The notes under the pieces were generated by a model. It saw only the letters and a list, made by a program, of their open reading frames with translations, searched no databases and was not told the origin of the DNA. DNA of 64,000 nt from Pseudomonas sp. UBA5706 (GTDB lineage: Bacteria; Pseudomonadota; Gammaproteobacteria; Pseudomonadales; Pseudomonadaceae), in contig NZ_DIHC01000002.1 of assembly GCF_002419965.1 (NCBI RefSeq), positions 110,568 to 174,567 on the forward strand. The letters run 5' to 3'. Each line of letters begins with the position of its first letter. The stretch's first letter is position 1. A program made the position numbers and the translations under genes. Shown here piece after piece: positions 34,762 to 43,888 of the stretch.

Positions 34762-37700
34762 TGAACAATTACCCGCAGCGCGCCACTATGAATAAGCCCC
34801 ACGCATTTACACGGGGAGCAGCGCTGCTGACTGCCTTGATCCTGTCGACACCGCTGGCGCACGCGGCGGTAAGTCAAGAGCCCGCGCAGGCCCCCCTGTT
34901 CGTCAACAACTCGGTGCCTCCGCTGAATATGCTGGTGGTCGGGCGTGATCACAAATTGTTCTTCCCAGCGTACAACGATGCCTCGGACCTGGATGGCGAC
35001 GGGGCGATCGAGATTCGCTACAAACCTTCGATCGATTACCTGGGTTATTTCGACTCGCTGACGTGCTACACCTACAACACCAGCGGATACTTCACCGCCT
35101 CCTCGAAAACCACTGAGGCCAACCTGAAAAAATGCCCTGGCACTTGGAGTGGTGACTACCTCAACTACCTGACGACTTCCCGCGCCGACGCATTGCGTAA
35201 AGTTCTCTACGGGGGATACCGGAGCACAGATACCACCTCGCAAACCATTCTGGAGCGGGCTTACATTCCTACTGACGCACATACTTGGGGTAAGGAATAC
35301 ACCAGTTACGATTTCGACGGATACAACCTGTCCGACTACACGCCGTATGCCAACCCCAGTTCCGGCAATCGCACGCTGTTCGCCAACAACACGCCATCTT
35401 CGGCGTCATCTTCGGCGCCGTTGCTGAGGGTGCTGTCCAACATTGCCAACATCCGTATATTCGGCTGGGTTTCCCGCGAGACAACCCAAGGCGGAACAAC
35501 GGCCACGAACACCTCGTTCAAGGACGTAACGGTCAAGCCCGTCGACCTCAACGTACGGGTCGAGGTATGCAAAAGCGGCTACATCGAGAGCAATTGCAAG
35601 CTCTATCCCAACGGCACTTACAAACCCACCGGTATCCTTCACGACTACGGCGAAGGCAACCAGATGTACTTCGGCCTGATGACCGGCACCTATCAGAACA
35701 ACCTTCAAGGTGGGGTCGTGCGCAAGGCTATCAGCAGCTTTGCCAATGAAGTCGACACCTCGACCGGGATATTCGGCACTAAATCCGGCAGTACCTATAC
35801 CAAGGGCGGCATCATCGGCACCCTCGACGGATTGAAACTCAGCAGCAGTGGCGGCTGCACATCCACGGCGCAGACAGGTAATACCATCACCAATGCTACC
35901 TGCCAGAACTGGGGCAACCCGCTGGCGGAGATGATGTTTGAAACGATGCGTTACTACAGCGGATCCGATGCCAAGCCAACCGCCGCTTATGCATCCGGTA
36001 CAGCCGATACGAATCTGGGCCTCAGCGGCCTGACTTCGTGGTCCGACCCCTACGCTAGCAAGCCCAATGCAGAGGGCTCGCCACCGACCTTTCCCAGTTG
36101 CTCCAAACCCTTTGAAACACTGTTCAGTGACGTGAACCCCACCTACGACTCAGACGTGCCGAGTGCTGCGTTCTCGCCCACCAACCTTCCCAGCGTGCCA
36201 ACGGTCTTGAATAAGTTTGACCCGCAGGCATTGGGCCTAACGATCTGGAACGCCGACGTGGGCGGCGGCAACAAGAACATCAACATCGGCCAGACGACGA
36301 GTGTCAGCGACTCGGCACCAACCGCCAAAGTCGCCTCCAGCCTGGGCAATATCCGTGGCCTGCCCGAGGAGCCGACCAAGGAAGGTACGTATAACGCCGC
36401 AGCCGTGGCCTACTATGCCAATACCCGTCCCATCACATCGCTGGGCTCGCAAAAGGTCCAGACATTCTCTATTGCACTGTCCTCGACATTGCCACGCATT
36501 CAGATGCCGGTGGGAAGCAGCACCATCACCCTGCTGCCCTTCGGCAAGGTCACCAGTGGCGTAACCGAACAGATCACCGGCTTTTATATCGACTCGCTGT
36601 ACAACATGCCGGGACAGTTGAAAGATACTTCAGTCAACGGTGGCCGCGCGCAAGCGGTGTTCCGTGTTGTCTACGACGATTGCGGTCAAGGCTGCGACTA
36701 CGACATGGACGCCATTGTGTTGTACACCGTCTCGGTCGTCGGGACCGGCGCCGACGCAACGCTCGACGTGCGACTGGAGACGGTCTACTCGCAAGCGGGC
36801 AACGAATCGCACATGGGGTACACCATTTCCGGTACGACCCACGACGGCATCTATCTGGAAGTGACCGGCGGTGGCAGCGGCAACCAACACTACGTACTCG
36901 ATACACCCGGCACCCAGTATCCCGGATCGTGCTCTTCGGGCTGTAACACCTCCGCCACGCTGTTGCCAGGCATGAGGTCGGGAAGTACGCAGGTGAACGG
37001 CGCCACCTACCACACGCGTAACTTCAAGCCTTCATCCGCCACATCGGTGACCAACCTTGAAAACCCGCTGTGGTACGCGGCCAAATGGGGAGGTTTCGGT
37101 GACTCGACCAACACTGCTTCGAGCTCGCCGGTAGCCGGCAAATGGGACTCGAACGTCTCAGGGACGCCTGACAACTACTTCCTGGTAAGCAGCGCGTCGA
37201 CGCTCAAGGCGCAGCTTCAGGCGGCCTTTAGCCAGATTGCACAAAAAAATACATCCGTGGCGGCGCCAGCAGCCGTCCCCTCGCCATTGAAAGCGGACGC
37301 CTCAACTTCGACCTACACCAATAGCTTCAACATTGCACAGTGGAGCGGTGATTTGACCAAAACCACCAGCAGCACCAACAGCACCACCCGCACGACCACG
37401 AAGACCCTTAATTGGACAGCGGCGGCGGTGATGCCAGAGGCTTCCAAGAGAAACATTCAGATGGCTAACGCTGCTGGAACCGGACTGCAGGCCTTCACAT
37501 ACAGCAATTTGGGCACTCTTACCTATGCCAGCGTCAAATTGCAGACAACCCTGACTTCCGATCAAGTGTCATTTATCAGGGGGGTGCGCACGCTGGAAGG
37601 TACGACCTTCCGTCGGCGCGCTTCCACACTGGGCGACATCGTCAACTCGCAACCGGTCTTCGTTCAAGGCGGCACGTTCACAAATACGCTGGCGGACTCG

Positions 37701-39179
37701 CTGAACGGAACCAGCGGCGACTATGCGAAATTCAAGACCACTGCCAATGCGCGTCGCTCGCAGGTGTATGTCGGGGCCAACGACGGCATGCTTCACGCAT
37801 TCGATGCCACTACCGGCGTGGAGCAGTTCGCCTTCGTCCCCACTGCAATCATTTCCAAGCTCAGCGCCCTGTCGGGGACGACCTATAACACTGACTCTTC
37901 CTTGCACCGATTTTATGTCGATGGCTCGCCGGTGGTTTCCGATGCTTATTTCAACTCCGCCTGGCATACGGTGCTGGTGGGAACGCTGGGGGCTGGCGGC
38001 AAGGAGATCTTTGCGCTGGACATCACCGAGCCCGACAACATCAAGCTGTTGTGGGAGTTCACGTCACAAAACGACACCGATCTGGGCGCCACATTTTCTA
38101 CTCCCTACATTTCCAAACTGCACTCTGGAGAGTGGGGCGTCATCTTCGGCAGTGGCTACAATGGCGATAACGGCAATGCCAGCCTGTTCATTCTCAACAT
38201 TGCGACGGGTGCGAAAATCGCCAAGCTGACGACGCCTGCCAGCACGCCCAAAGTGGATAACGGGCTGTCTTCGCCAGTGATTCTTGATACCAACTCCGAC
38301 GGCATCGCTGACTACGCCTACGCGGGTGACCTGCTGGGCAACCTTTGGCGCTTCGACTTGATCAGCCCTGGCTCGCTAACCGACACCACCACCGCTAGCA
38401 GCTACAAAGTGGCGTTCAATGGCACCCCGCTATTCACCGCCTCGGCTGGCACTACAGGCGCCGCGGCGCAATCGATTACTACCGCTCCCGTCCTTTATCC
38501 ACATCCCGGCGGCACAGGAAACCTGGTCATATTCGGCACCGGCCGTTACTTCGCCTCGGCGGATAAGGCCAGTACTGACTTGCAGAGCCTCTACGGGGTT
38601 TGGGACCTGCAAACAGATGGGCAGATAGCGACTACACCTACAGGGACGTCCACCAGCAGCCCGGCAGGACGTAGCAATCTTCAGGCCCAGCTCCTGTCTT
38701 CGGCCAGCGGCACACTTGGCACCAGTACCGGGCTACGAACGCTCACCACCCGCTCGGTGGACTGGACCACCCAATATGGTTGGTATCTGGACTTGCAGAC
38801 CGACGGAAAATCGAGCGGCGAGCGTATGGTCGATTTGATGACAATCAAGGGCCAAGTGCTGTTCGTCGCCACCCGCACCCCCATCACTGGCGTGTGTGAA
38901 GCAGGTATTCAGGGTAAGCAGTTGGAGCTTGACCCTAACACGGGGGGTGCGAATCCCTTCTCGGTGTTCGACTTCAACGGTGATGGTGTAATTGACAGCA
39001 GCGATACCTTGTCCGGGGTAATCATCAGCGGTTACGACTCATCAGGAGTGGGGTTCACCGTCGTTTCTGGCGATGGTCCATCGGGACTGTCCACCGTTTA
39101 TTCCAGCGGTGGCAACAGCATGAGTGCGTTTACCGGTCTGCAGTACAACGGCCGCCAGACCTGGCGGGTGATTCCATGA
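34761..39179 (+). CDS. pilY1: type IV pilus tip adhesin / assembly factor PilY1
   Basis: Large secreted protein of the PilC/PilY1 family that sits with the minor pilins at the pilus tip and affects adhesion, twitching and surface sensing. It is 1472 aa with an N-terminal signal peptide (LLTALILSTPLAHA). The C-terminal half is a beta-propeller of the Neisseria PilC type (RRSQVYVGANDGMLHAFD near residue 1000). Three DxDGDG-type calcium-loop candidates are seen: DLDGDG near residue 76, DTNSDGIAD near residue 1176 and FDFNGDGVIDSSD near residue 1403. The start at 34761 gives a 1-nt overlap with pilX; an alternative ATG lies nine codons later. It overlaps pilE by 4 nt. Confidence 0.93.
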   Translation: MNNYPQRATMNKPHAFTRGAALLTALILSTPLAHAAVSQEPAQAPLFVNNSVPPLNMLVVGRDHKLFFPAYNDASDLDGDGAIEIRYKPSIDYLGYFDSLTCYTYNTSGYFTASSKTTEANLKKCPGTWSGDYLNYLTTSRADALRKVLYGGYRSTDTTSQTILERAYIPTDAHTWGKEYTSYDFDGYNLSDYTPYANPSSGNRTLFANNTPSSASSSAPLLRVLSNIANIRIFGWVSRETTQGGTTATNTSFKDVTVKPVDLNVRVEVCKSGYIESNCKLYPNGTYKPTGILHDYGEGNQMYFGLMTGTYQNNLQGGVVRKAISSFANEVDTSTGIFGTKSGSTYTKGGIIGTLDGLKLSSSGGCTSTAQTGNTITNATCQNWGNPLAEMMFETMRYYSGSDAKPTAAYASGTADTNLGLSGLTSWSDPYASKPNAEGSPPTFPSCSKPFETLFSDVNPTYDSDVPSAAFSPTNLPSVPTVLNKFDPQALGLTIWNADVGGGNKNINIGQTTSVSDSAPTAKVASSLGNIRGLPEEPTKEGTYNAAAVAYYANTRPITSLGSQKVQTFSIALSSTLPRIQMPVGSSTITLLPFGKVTSGVTEQITGFYIDSLYNMPGQLKDTSVNGGRAQAVFRVVYDDCGQGCDYDMDAIVLYTVSVVGTGADATLDVRLETVYSQAGNESHMGYTISGTTHDGIYLEVTGGGSGNQHYVLDTPGTQYPGSCSSGCNTSATLLPGMRSGSTQVNGATYHTRNFKPSSATSVTNLENPLWYAAKWGGFGDSTNTASSSPVAGKWDSNVSGTPDNYFLVSSASTLKAQLQAAFSQIAQKNTSVAAPAAVPSPLKADASTSTYTNSFNIAQWSGDLTKTTSSTNSTTRTTTKTLNWTAAAVMPEASKRNIQMANAAGTGLQAFTYSNLGTLTYASVKLQTTLTSDQVSFIRGVRTLEGTTFRRRASTLGDIVNSQPVFVQGGTFTNTLADSLNGTSGDYAKFKTTANARRSQVYVGANDGMLHAFDATTGVEQFAFVPTAIISKLSALSGTTYNTDSSLHRFYVDGSPVVSDAYFNSAWHTVLVGTLGAGGKEIFALDITEPDNIKLLWEFTSQNDTDLGATFSTPYISKLHSGEWGVIFGSGYNGDNGNASLFILNIATGAKIAKLTTPASTPKVDNGLSSPVILDTNSDGIADYAYAGDLLGNLWRFDLISPGSLTDTTTASSYKVAFNGTPLFTASAGTTGAAAQSITTAPVLYPHPGGTGNLVIFGTGRYFASADKASTDLQSLYGVWDLQTDGQIATTPTGTSTSSPAGRSNLQAQLLSSASGTLGTSTGLRTLTTRSVDWTTQYGWYLDLQTDGKSSGERMVDLMTIKGQVLFVATRTPITGVCEAGIQGKQLELDPNTGGANPFSVFDFNGDGVIDSSDTLSGVIISGYDSSGVGFTVVSGDGPSGLSTVYSSGGNSMSAFTGLQYNGRQTWRVIP

Positions 39180-39625
39180 CCTTGAGAGATCGGCAGAAGA
39201 TGCGACATTTAAAAACAGACGAGCACGGCTTCACCCTCATCGAGCTGATGATCACCGTAGCGATCGTCGCGATTCTTGCAGCCATCGCTTATCCGTCCTA
39301 CACCACATATGTGCAGCGAGGGTATCGATCCGAAGGGATCGCCATGCTCAATGATGCGGTGGCCAGAATCGAAAGGTTTTATGCACAGAACAACACGTAT
39401 GTGGGTGCTACGTTGTCGACACTCGGCCTTAGCACTGACAGCAAAGTCACAACGCTTAACTCTGCTAACAGCAAATACACGTTGAGTTTTTCAGGGACAC
39501 CTGGCGCCACCACCTACACGCTACAAGTCGTTCCGCAAGACAGTCAGGCCAAAGATACCTGCGGCACCATGACGATCAATCAGGCCGGCGCTAAAACGCC
39601 TACCACAGCGGAATGCTGGAGATAG
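39176..39625 (+). CDS. pilE: minor pilin PilE
   Basis: Minor pilin at the end of the fimU-pilVWXY1E operon. It is 149 aa: leader ending DEHG, then FTLIELMITVAIVAILAAIAYPSY with Glu+5 and the YxxYVQRGYRSEG helix typical of PilE. Two C-terminal cysteines (DTCGTM and AECWR) should form the disulfide loop. It overlaps pilY1 by 4 nt. A shorter start at MRHLKTDEHG is possible. No pilY2-type gene is present. Confidence 0.9.
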   Translation: MTLRDRQKMRHLKTDEHGFTLIELMITVAIVAILAAIAYPSYTTYVQRGYRSEGIAMLNDAVARIERFYAQNNTYVGATLSTLGLSTDSKVTTLNSANSKYTLSFSGTPGATTYTLQVVPQDSQAKDTCGTMTINQAGAKTPTTAECWR

Positions 39626-39632
39626 GGATCAG

Positions 39633-40064
39633 TCAGCGCCCCCAACACCCTTGCACACTGGCACTGCCCGACATCCCCAGGTTATCGCGCCTGCCAGTGT
39701 TCTGCAGCAGGAACGCGCCGCATTTGTCCCCGCTCATCAAGGTGCCACCAATCGGCATCGCCGTCAGCACAAACGCCTGCTCTGAACGCTCGGCATCAAT
39801 TGCATAGAACTCGGTGCCCGTAGAGACTTCATGCTCCCGAGCAGGTGGCCCTGGGGCGTCCGAGTACTGCCCGGTCCGAGAATAAAACCGCTCCAGTTTA
39901 TGGGCCTCTTCGACCAGCATCGCCGCGATTTCCGCGCGGCGGGTTTTGCGGGAGTGCTCGGTGTAGTTCGGGTAGGCGACGGCGGCAAGGATTGCGATGA
40001 TGGCGACGGCAACCAGCAGCTCAACCAATGTGAAGGCTCGTTCTATCATCGGCCCTGTCTTCAT
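39633..40064 (-). CDS. PilE-like pilin of the second minor-pilin set
   Basis: 143-aa prepilin-like protein with MKTGPMIERA, then FTLVELLVAVAIIAILAAVAYPNY, closely resembling PilE with Glu+5. The residue before the expected cleavage site is Ala (GCC) rather than the near-invariant Gly, so PilD processing may be inefficient. C-terminal cysteines (DKCGAF, QGCWGR) match the PilE disulfide loop. It ends 7 nt from the convergent pilE gene and overlaps the preceding pilX-like gene by 4 nt. Confidence 0.82.
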   Translation of the reverse strand: MKTGPMIERAFTLVELLVAVAIIAILAAVAYPNYTEHSRKTRRAEIAAMLVEEAHKLERFYSRTGQYSDAPGPPAREHEVSTGTEFYAIDAERSEQAFVLTAMPIGGTLMSGDKCGAFLLQNTGRRDNLGMSGSASVQGCWGR

Positions 40065-40549
40065 TGCCGCTGCCGCCACATGATCCGGCGCTCGTCGGTG
40101 TGAATGCTTTCAAGCACCGTACGCGCGGTGCCGTGAAGGCCGATGGCAGTGACTCGATACAGCCTTTGTGGCTGCATGGGTGGGCCGCCCCCTGCTGCGT
40201 CCTCGGTCTCACCGAGATGCTGGATACCGAAGAAACCACCATTGCTCGCTACCCAGTTCACCCCTGACGCCTTACCCGCACCGCTGGCGGACAGGGTCAA
40301 CGCTTCGGGGGGTGGCAAGCATGTCAGGGGCGTTGAACATTCCGGCGGTGCATAGGCTGGAGTGCGTACGCGGGCTTCGGCCGTTCGCAGCACGGCTTCG
40401 GCCAGCTGAAACGAGACATCGCGCAGTGCCAGGCCGCCGGCCGCTTTCTCCTGAAGCGTGGCGTTCTGCATGGATGAGGTTGCCAGCAGCGTCAGGAGCA
40501 TGAGCAATATCAGGCTGACGATCAGTACCGCACCGCGTTGAGTCTTCAT
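40061..40549 (-). CDS. PilX-like minor pilin of the second set
   Basis: 162-aa prepilin with leader MKTQRG, then AVLIVSLILLMLLTLLATSSMQNATLQEKAAGG, matching PilX with no Glu at +5. The RDVSFQLAEAVLRTAE helix is the usual PilX feature. An AGGAG ribosome-binding site lies 6 nt upstream of the ATG chosen. It lies between the PilW-like and PilE-like genes on the minus strand. Confidence 0.82.
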   Translation of the reverse strand: MKTQRGAVLIVSLILLMLLTLLATSSMQNATLQEKAAGGLALRDVSFQLAEAVLRTAEARVRTPAYAPPECSTPLTCLPPPEALTLSASGAGKASGVNWVASNGGFFGIQHLGETEDAAGGGPPMQPQRLYRVTAIGLHGTARTVLESIHTDERRIMWRQRQ

Positions 40550-40559
40550 CTGCTGCTCC

Positions 40560-41261
40560 TTAGCCAAGGCGATTACGAAGGGTGGCGACGACGCTGAAGG
40601 TCTGCTCCCGCGCGCGGTCTGCAGGGTCGAACAGGGTCAATGTCAGACGGACGCTACGAATCAGCGGGGGCTCTGGTTGTCCGGTGTAGCGCGCTATACC
40701 TGACGCATCGGGTGAATCCGCTACCCCGAACAACACGTTGAAGTCGCGAACATTGCTCAGCAATGGCTGACCGTCCAGCGTCAGCTCATCTCGCTGCGCG
40801 TTTAGCCGGTAGACTAGCTGCTGGACAGGCAGCGCGATTTCCCCGGCTTCCATTTTGGGTGCGCGCCCACGAGACCATGCCGTGGCCGACGATGCGCAAT
40901 CAGTGTGTATCACCCAGTCGTGCCAGGATTGATCGGTGCCTGCGGGAGCGGTTACCAGGGTCAAGGATCTCTGCCGTGCATCCCATTGCACCGGCGTCTG
41001 ATGAGCATTGGAAAACCCTCCCCCCAGGCTGGCGTCACGTACGCTGGCAAGACAACCGAACATGCCTACCAGGCGGGTTTCCTGGAGCATCTTGGCCAGC
41101 ACGAAGCGCGCATCCTCCTGCAAGCTGGCGGACGATGTCTGACTCAACCAGGTGCTTTTGGAAGTGATGAATATCTGCGTCAGCGCCAACGACATCATCA
41201 GGCCGAGAACCAGCGCCAGCATGATCTCGATCAGGCTAAAACCCCTGTTACACGTGATCAC
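40560..41261 (-). CDS. PilW-like minor pilin of the second set
   Basis: 233-aa prepilin with the short leader MITCNRG, then FSLIEIMLALVLGLMMSLALTQIF and the segment SLQEDARFVLAKMLQETRLVG, which is the PilW-type follow-on. It is shorter than the PilW at 33398. It overlaps the PilV-like gene by 4 nt. Confidence 0.82.
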   Translation of the reverse strand: MITCNRGFSLIEIMLALVLGLMMSLALTQIFITSKSTWLSQTSSASLQEDARFVLAKMLQETRLVGMFGCLASVRDASLGGGFSNAHQTPVQWDARQRSLTLVTAPAGTDQSWHDWVIHTDCASSATAWSRGRAPKMEAGEIALPVQQLVYRLNAQRDELTLDGQPLLSNVRDFNVLFGVADSPDASGIARYTGQPEPPLIRSVRLTLTLFDPADRAREQTFSVVATLRNRLG

Positions 41262-41713
41262 GGCGGCGTTCCTTGTACGGACTTCGTCAGGCTGCTCAGG
41301 GTCATTGTCTGTCGCGCCGCGCCATCGCCTTGTGCTCGTGCGTCACTCCAGTCCAGCGAGATAACCACCCTCGCGCCGGAGACGGTCACGGACGCCTTCG
41401 CGTCCTCCCCCACCATTTGCCGCAGTTGATCGGCAAAGTCGAAAAGGTCCTGATCACGGGGTACGTCAGGGTTGCCTGAGGTCGGTGCCTGGCTGAGGGA
41501 GGCCAGGGTGTAGTTCGCATCGGGATTGGCGCGGATACGCTCCAGCAGGTCATGCGCGATAAAACTGGCATGGGTGCTGCGCAGGGCACTGTCGGTGTGC
41601 CTCAAGGCACTGAGCTGCAGCGTCGCCACGCCCAGGATGCCGATGGAAAACATCAACAACGCCACCAGCACTTCGATCAATGTCACCCCGGTCTGCGCTG
41701 ATCCCACGCTCAT
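41258..41713 (-). CDS. PilV-like minor pilin of the second set
   Basis: 151-aa prepilin with leader MSVGSAQTG, then VTLIEVLVALLMFSIGILGVATLQ with Glu+5, the PilV pattern. The helix HTDSALRSTHASFIAHDLLERIRANPD also fits PilV. The start is 34 codons inside a longer frame, chosen for the leader and a GAGGGG ribosome-binding site. It is the first gene of the minus-strand set, divergent from fimT. Confidence 0.82.
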   Translation of the reverse strand: MSVGSAQTGVTLIEVLVALLMFSIGILGVATLQLSALRHTDSALRSTHASFIAHDLLERIRANPDANYTLASLSQAPTSGNPDVPRDQDLFDFADQLRQMVGEDAKASVTVSGARVVISLDWSDARAQGDGAARQTMTLSSLTKSVQGTPP

Positions 41714-41874
41714 CGAACACCCCTCGCTGATCCTATTCAGGAGACAGTGAAGCTGATCAGCAGCAGCTCGCCGGACAGGTGTGTAACCACAGCTTACCGA
41801 CATATCGGCTGACAATCGACGGCCTTGTCAGCACCGCCGGATGCGCGTTTGCTAAGTCGCGCTGAGGTCAGGGG

Positions 41875-42387
41875 GTGACAGAAGTGAGGCAGACGGGACT
41901 GACATTGATAGAACTGCTGGTCGGGCTGACGCTGATCAGTGTCGTTGCTACGTTGGCGATTCCCGCCTACGCGGCGCTGGTCGAATCACAACGACGTCAG
42001 GACACCGCTCAACAATTGGCCAGCAGCCTGCGTCTGGCGCGGGTCGAGGCCATCCTGCGCAGCCAGCCGGTGATCGTACAGGCGCAGGAAGGCAACTGGA
42101 GTCGGGGCTGGCACGTATTCGTCGATATCAATCGCAACCAGCTCCGGGACGACGATGAACCGATACTGGCCGAGCGCGGCGGCCAGCAGAACGTGAGGGT
42201 GGTCGGCAATGGCCGGGTGGCGATGCGCATCGGCTTCGATAACACCGGCAGGCTGCTCAATAATGCCAACGGCACCCTCGCAGTCTGCCTGAAAGACTCA
42301 CCCGCCAGTCACTACCAGATAGCGGTTGCCGTGACAGGGCGGGTGACGCTTCGCAGCAGCGGTTTCACAACCGAGCCTTGTTCATGA
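41875..42387 (+). CDS. fimT: FimT-like minor pilin (GspH family)
   Basis: 170-aa GspH/FimT pilin starting at GTG, with another GTG three codons later also possible. Leader (V)RQTG, then LTLIELLVGLTLISVVATLAIPAY. The C-terminal part has WHVFVDINRNQLRDDDEPIL, the signature of GspH/FimT proteins. FimT-type pilins bind DNA during natural transformation in some gamma-proteobacteria, so this protein may serve DNA uptake; that is inference. It diverges from the second minor-pilin set and converges on ispH. Confidence 0.82.
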   Translation: MTEVRQTGLTLIELLVGLTLISVVATLAIPAYAALVESQRRQDTAQQLASSLRLARVEAILRSQPVIVQAQEGNWSRGWHVFVDINRNQLRDDDEPILAERGGQQNVRVVGNGRVAMRIGFDNTGRLLNNANGTLAVCLKDSPASHYQIAVAVTGRVTLRSSGFTTEPCS

Positions 42388-42405
42388 GGCAGATGCCAGA
42401 AGCGC

Positions 42406-43353
42406 TTACAGGATCGACTTGACCCGCAGTTCCTTGGGCATCGAGAAGGTAATATTTTCCTCGCGACCCGCCAGTTCGTCCGCGCCGGTTGCGCCCCAGG
42501 CCTGCAACTGCTCGATGACGCCACGCACCAGCACTTCGGGCGCCGATGCACCTGCGGTGATGCCGATACGCTGCACGCCGTCGAACCAGTTGCGCTGCAT
42601 GTCTTCTGCGCCGTCGATCAGATAGGCCGGAGTGGCCATACGCTCGGCCAACTCGCGCAAGCGATTGGAGTTGGAGCTGTTGGGGCTGCCGACCACCAAC
42701 ACCACGTCGCACTCATCGGCCAGTTGCTTGACCGCATCCTGTCGGTTTTGCGTGGCGTAGCAGATGTCGTCCTTTCGCGGGCCGCCAATAGCCGGGAAGC
42801 GCGAGCGCAAGGCATCGATCACGCGGCTGGTGTCGTCCATGGACAGCGTCGTCTGCGTCACGAAAGCCAGCTTTTCAGGATTGTGCACCTGCAGATTGGC
42901 GACGTCTTCTTCGTCCTCGACCAGATAGATGGCGCCGCCATTGCTGGCATCGTACTGCCCCATCGTGCCTTCGACTTCCGGGTGCCCCTCGTGGCCAATG
43001 AGAATGCACTCGCGACCGTCGCGGCTGTAGCGGGCGACTTCGATGTGGACCTTGGTCACCAGCGGGCAGGTCGCGTCGAACACTTTCAGCCCACGACCGG
43101 CCGCCTCGGTACGCACCGCTTGGGATACGCCGTGCGCACTGAAGATGACGATGACGTCGTCGGGCACCTGATCCAGTTCTTCGACGAAGATCGCGCCACG
43201 GCTGCGCAGGTCTTCGACGACGAATTTGTTATGAACCACTTCATGGCGCACGTAGATCGGCGGGCCAAACACTTCCAGCGCGCGATTGACGATTTCGATC
43301 GCACGGTCCACTCCGGCGCAGAAGCCTCGTGGGTTGGCGAGTTTGATTTGCAT
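42406..43353 (-). CDS. ispH: HMBPP reductase IspH
   Basis: Last step of the MEP isoprenoid route: [4Fe-4S] enzyme converting HMBPP to IPP and DMAPP. It is 315 aa. The three cluster cysteines are in PRGFCAGV (Cys12), DATCPLV (about 96) and DICYATQ (about 197). Substrate residues include the His of HEVVHNK and HGVSQ. The start giving MQIKLANPRGFC avoids an 8-codon extension. It lies downstream of ileS-lspA-fkpB but behind a hairpin terminator. Confidence 0.95.
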   Translation of the reverse strand: MQIKLANPRGFCAGVDRAIEIVNRALEVFGPPIYVRHEVVHNKFVVEDLRSRGAIFVEELDQVPDDVIVIFSAHGVSQAVRTEAAGRGLKVFDATCPLVTKVHIEVARYSRDGRECILIGHEGHPEVEGTMGQYDASNGGAIYLVEDEEDVANLQVHNPEKLAFVTQTTLSMDDTSRVIDALRSRFPAIGGPRKDDICYATQNRQDAVKQLADECDVVLVVGSPNSSNSNRLRELAERMATPAYLIDGAEDMQRNWFDGVQRIGITAGASAPEVLVRGVIEQLQAWGATGADELAGREENITFSMPKELRVKSIL

Positions 43354-43392
43354 GATGTGCCTCGTGTCTACGCGCAATGAAACATAAAAACG

Positions 43393-43419
43393 AAAAGGCC
43401 CCGAGCGATGCCGGGGCCG
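43393..43419 (-). terminator. hairpin terminator between fkpB and ispH
   Basis: On the minus strand GGCCCCG...CGGGGCC with an 8-nt loop is followed by TTTTC. It would end the ribF-ileS-lspA-fkpB transcript before ispH, whose own promoter would have to lie in about 40 bp, or ispH depends on partial read-through. Confidence 0.7.
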
Positions 43420-43435
43420 ATCAGACGCCAGACAA

Positions 43436-43888
43436 TCAGAGCGCCTTCACCTCGAAGATTTCCACTTCGAAGGTCAACGTTTTACCGGCAAGCGGATGGT
43501 TGAAGTCGACGGTCACCTGATCGTCGTCGAATGCCTTCACCACACCCGGCAGCTCGGTATTGGCCGCATCGTTGAAGATCACCAGCAGCCCCTCGGCCAG
43601 TTCCATGTTATGAAACTGCGAACGCGGCATGATCTGCACATTTTGCGGATTGGGCTGGCCGAAGGCGTTTTCCGGCGGCACTTCGACCCTGCGCTTGTCG
43701 CCGGCCTTGAAGCCGAAAATCAGCGCTTCGAAGCCAGGCAGGAGACTGCCATCGCCGACCTTGAACGTGGCCGGGGCCTTGTCGAAGGTGCTGTCGACGG
43801 TGTCGCCATTTTCCAGGTACAGGGCGAAATGCAGGGTAACTTCCGTGTTCTGACCGATGCGTGTTTCTTGGGCAGCGTGTTCAGTCAT
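43436..43888 (-). CDS. fkpB: FKBP-type peptidyl-prolyl isomerase FkpB (SlpA-like)
   Basis: Cytoplasmic FKBP with chaperone activity. It is 150 aa. The FKBP core (TVDSTFDKAPATFKVGDGSLLPGFEALIFGFKAGDKRRVEVPPENAFG pattern, residues about 30-80) is interrupted by the IF (insert-in-flap) domain with QFHN...LLVIFNDAA and closed by DFNHPLAGKTLTFEVEI, the order of SlyD/SlpA proteins. The His-rich tail of SlyD is absent. Its start lies within the last codons of lspA. Confidence 0.92.
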   Translation of the reverse strand: MTEHAAQETRIGQNTEVTLHFALYLENGDTVDSTFDKAPATFKVGDGSLLPGFEALIFGFKAGDKRRVEVPPENAFGQPNPQNVQIMPRSQFHNMELAEGLLVIFNDAANTELPGVVKAFDDDQVTVDFNHPLAGKTLTFEVEIFEVKAL

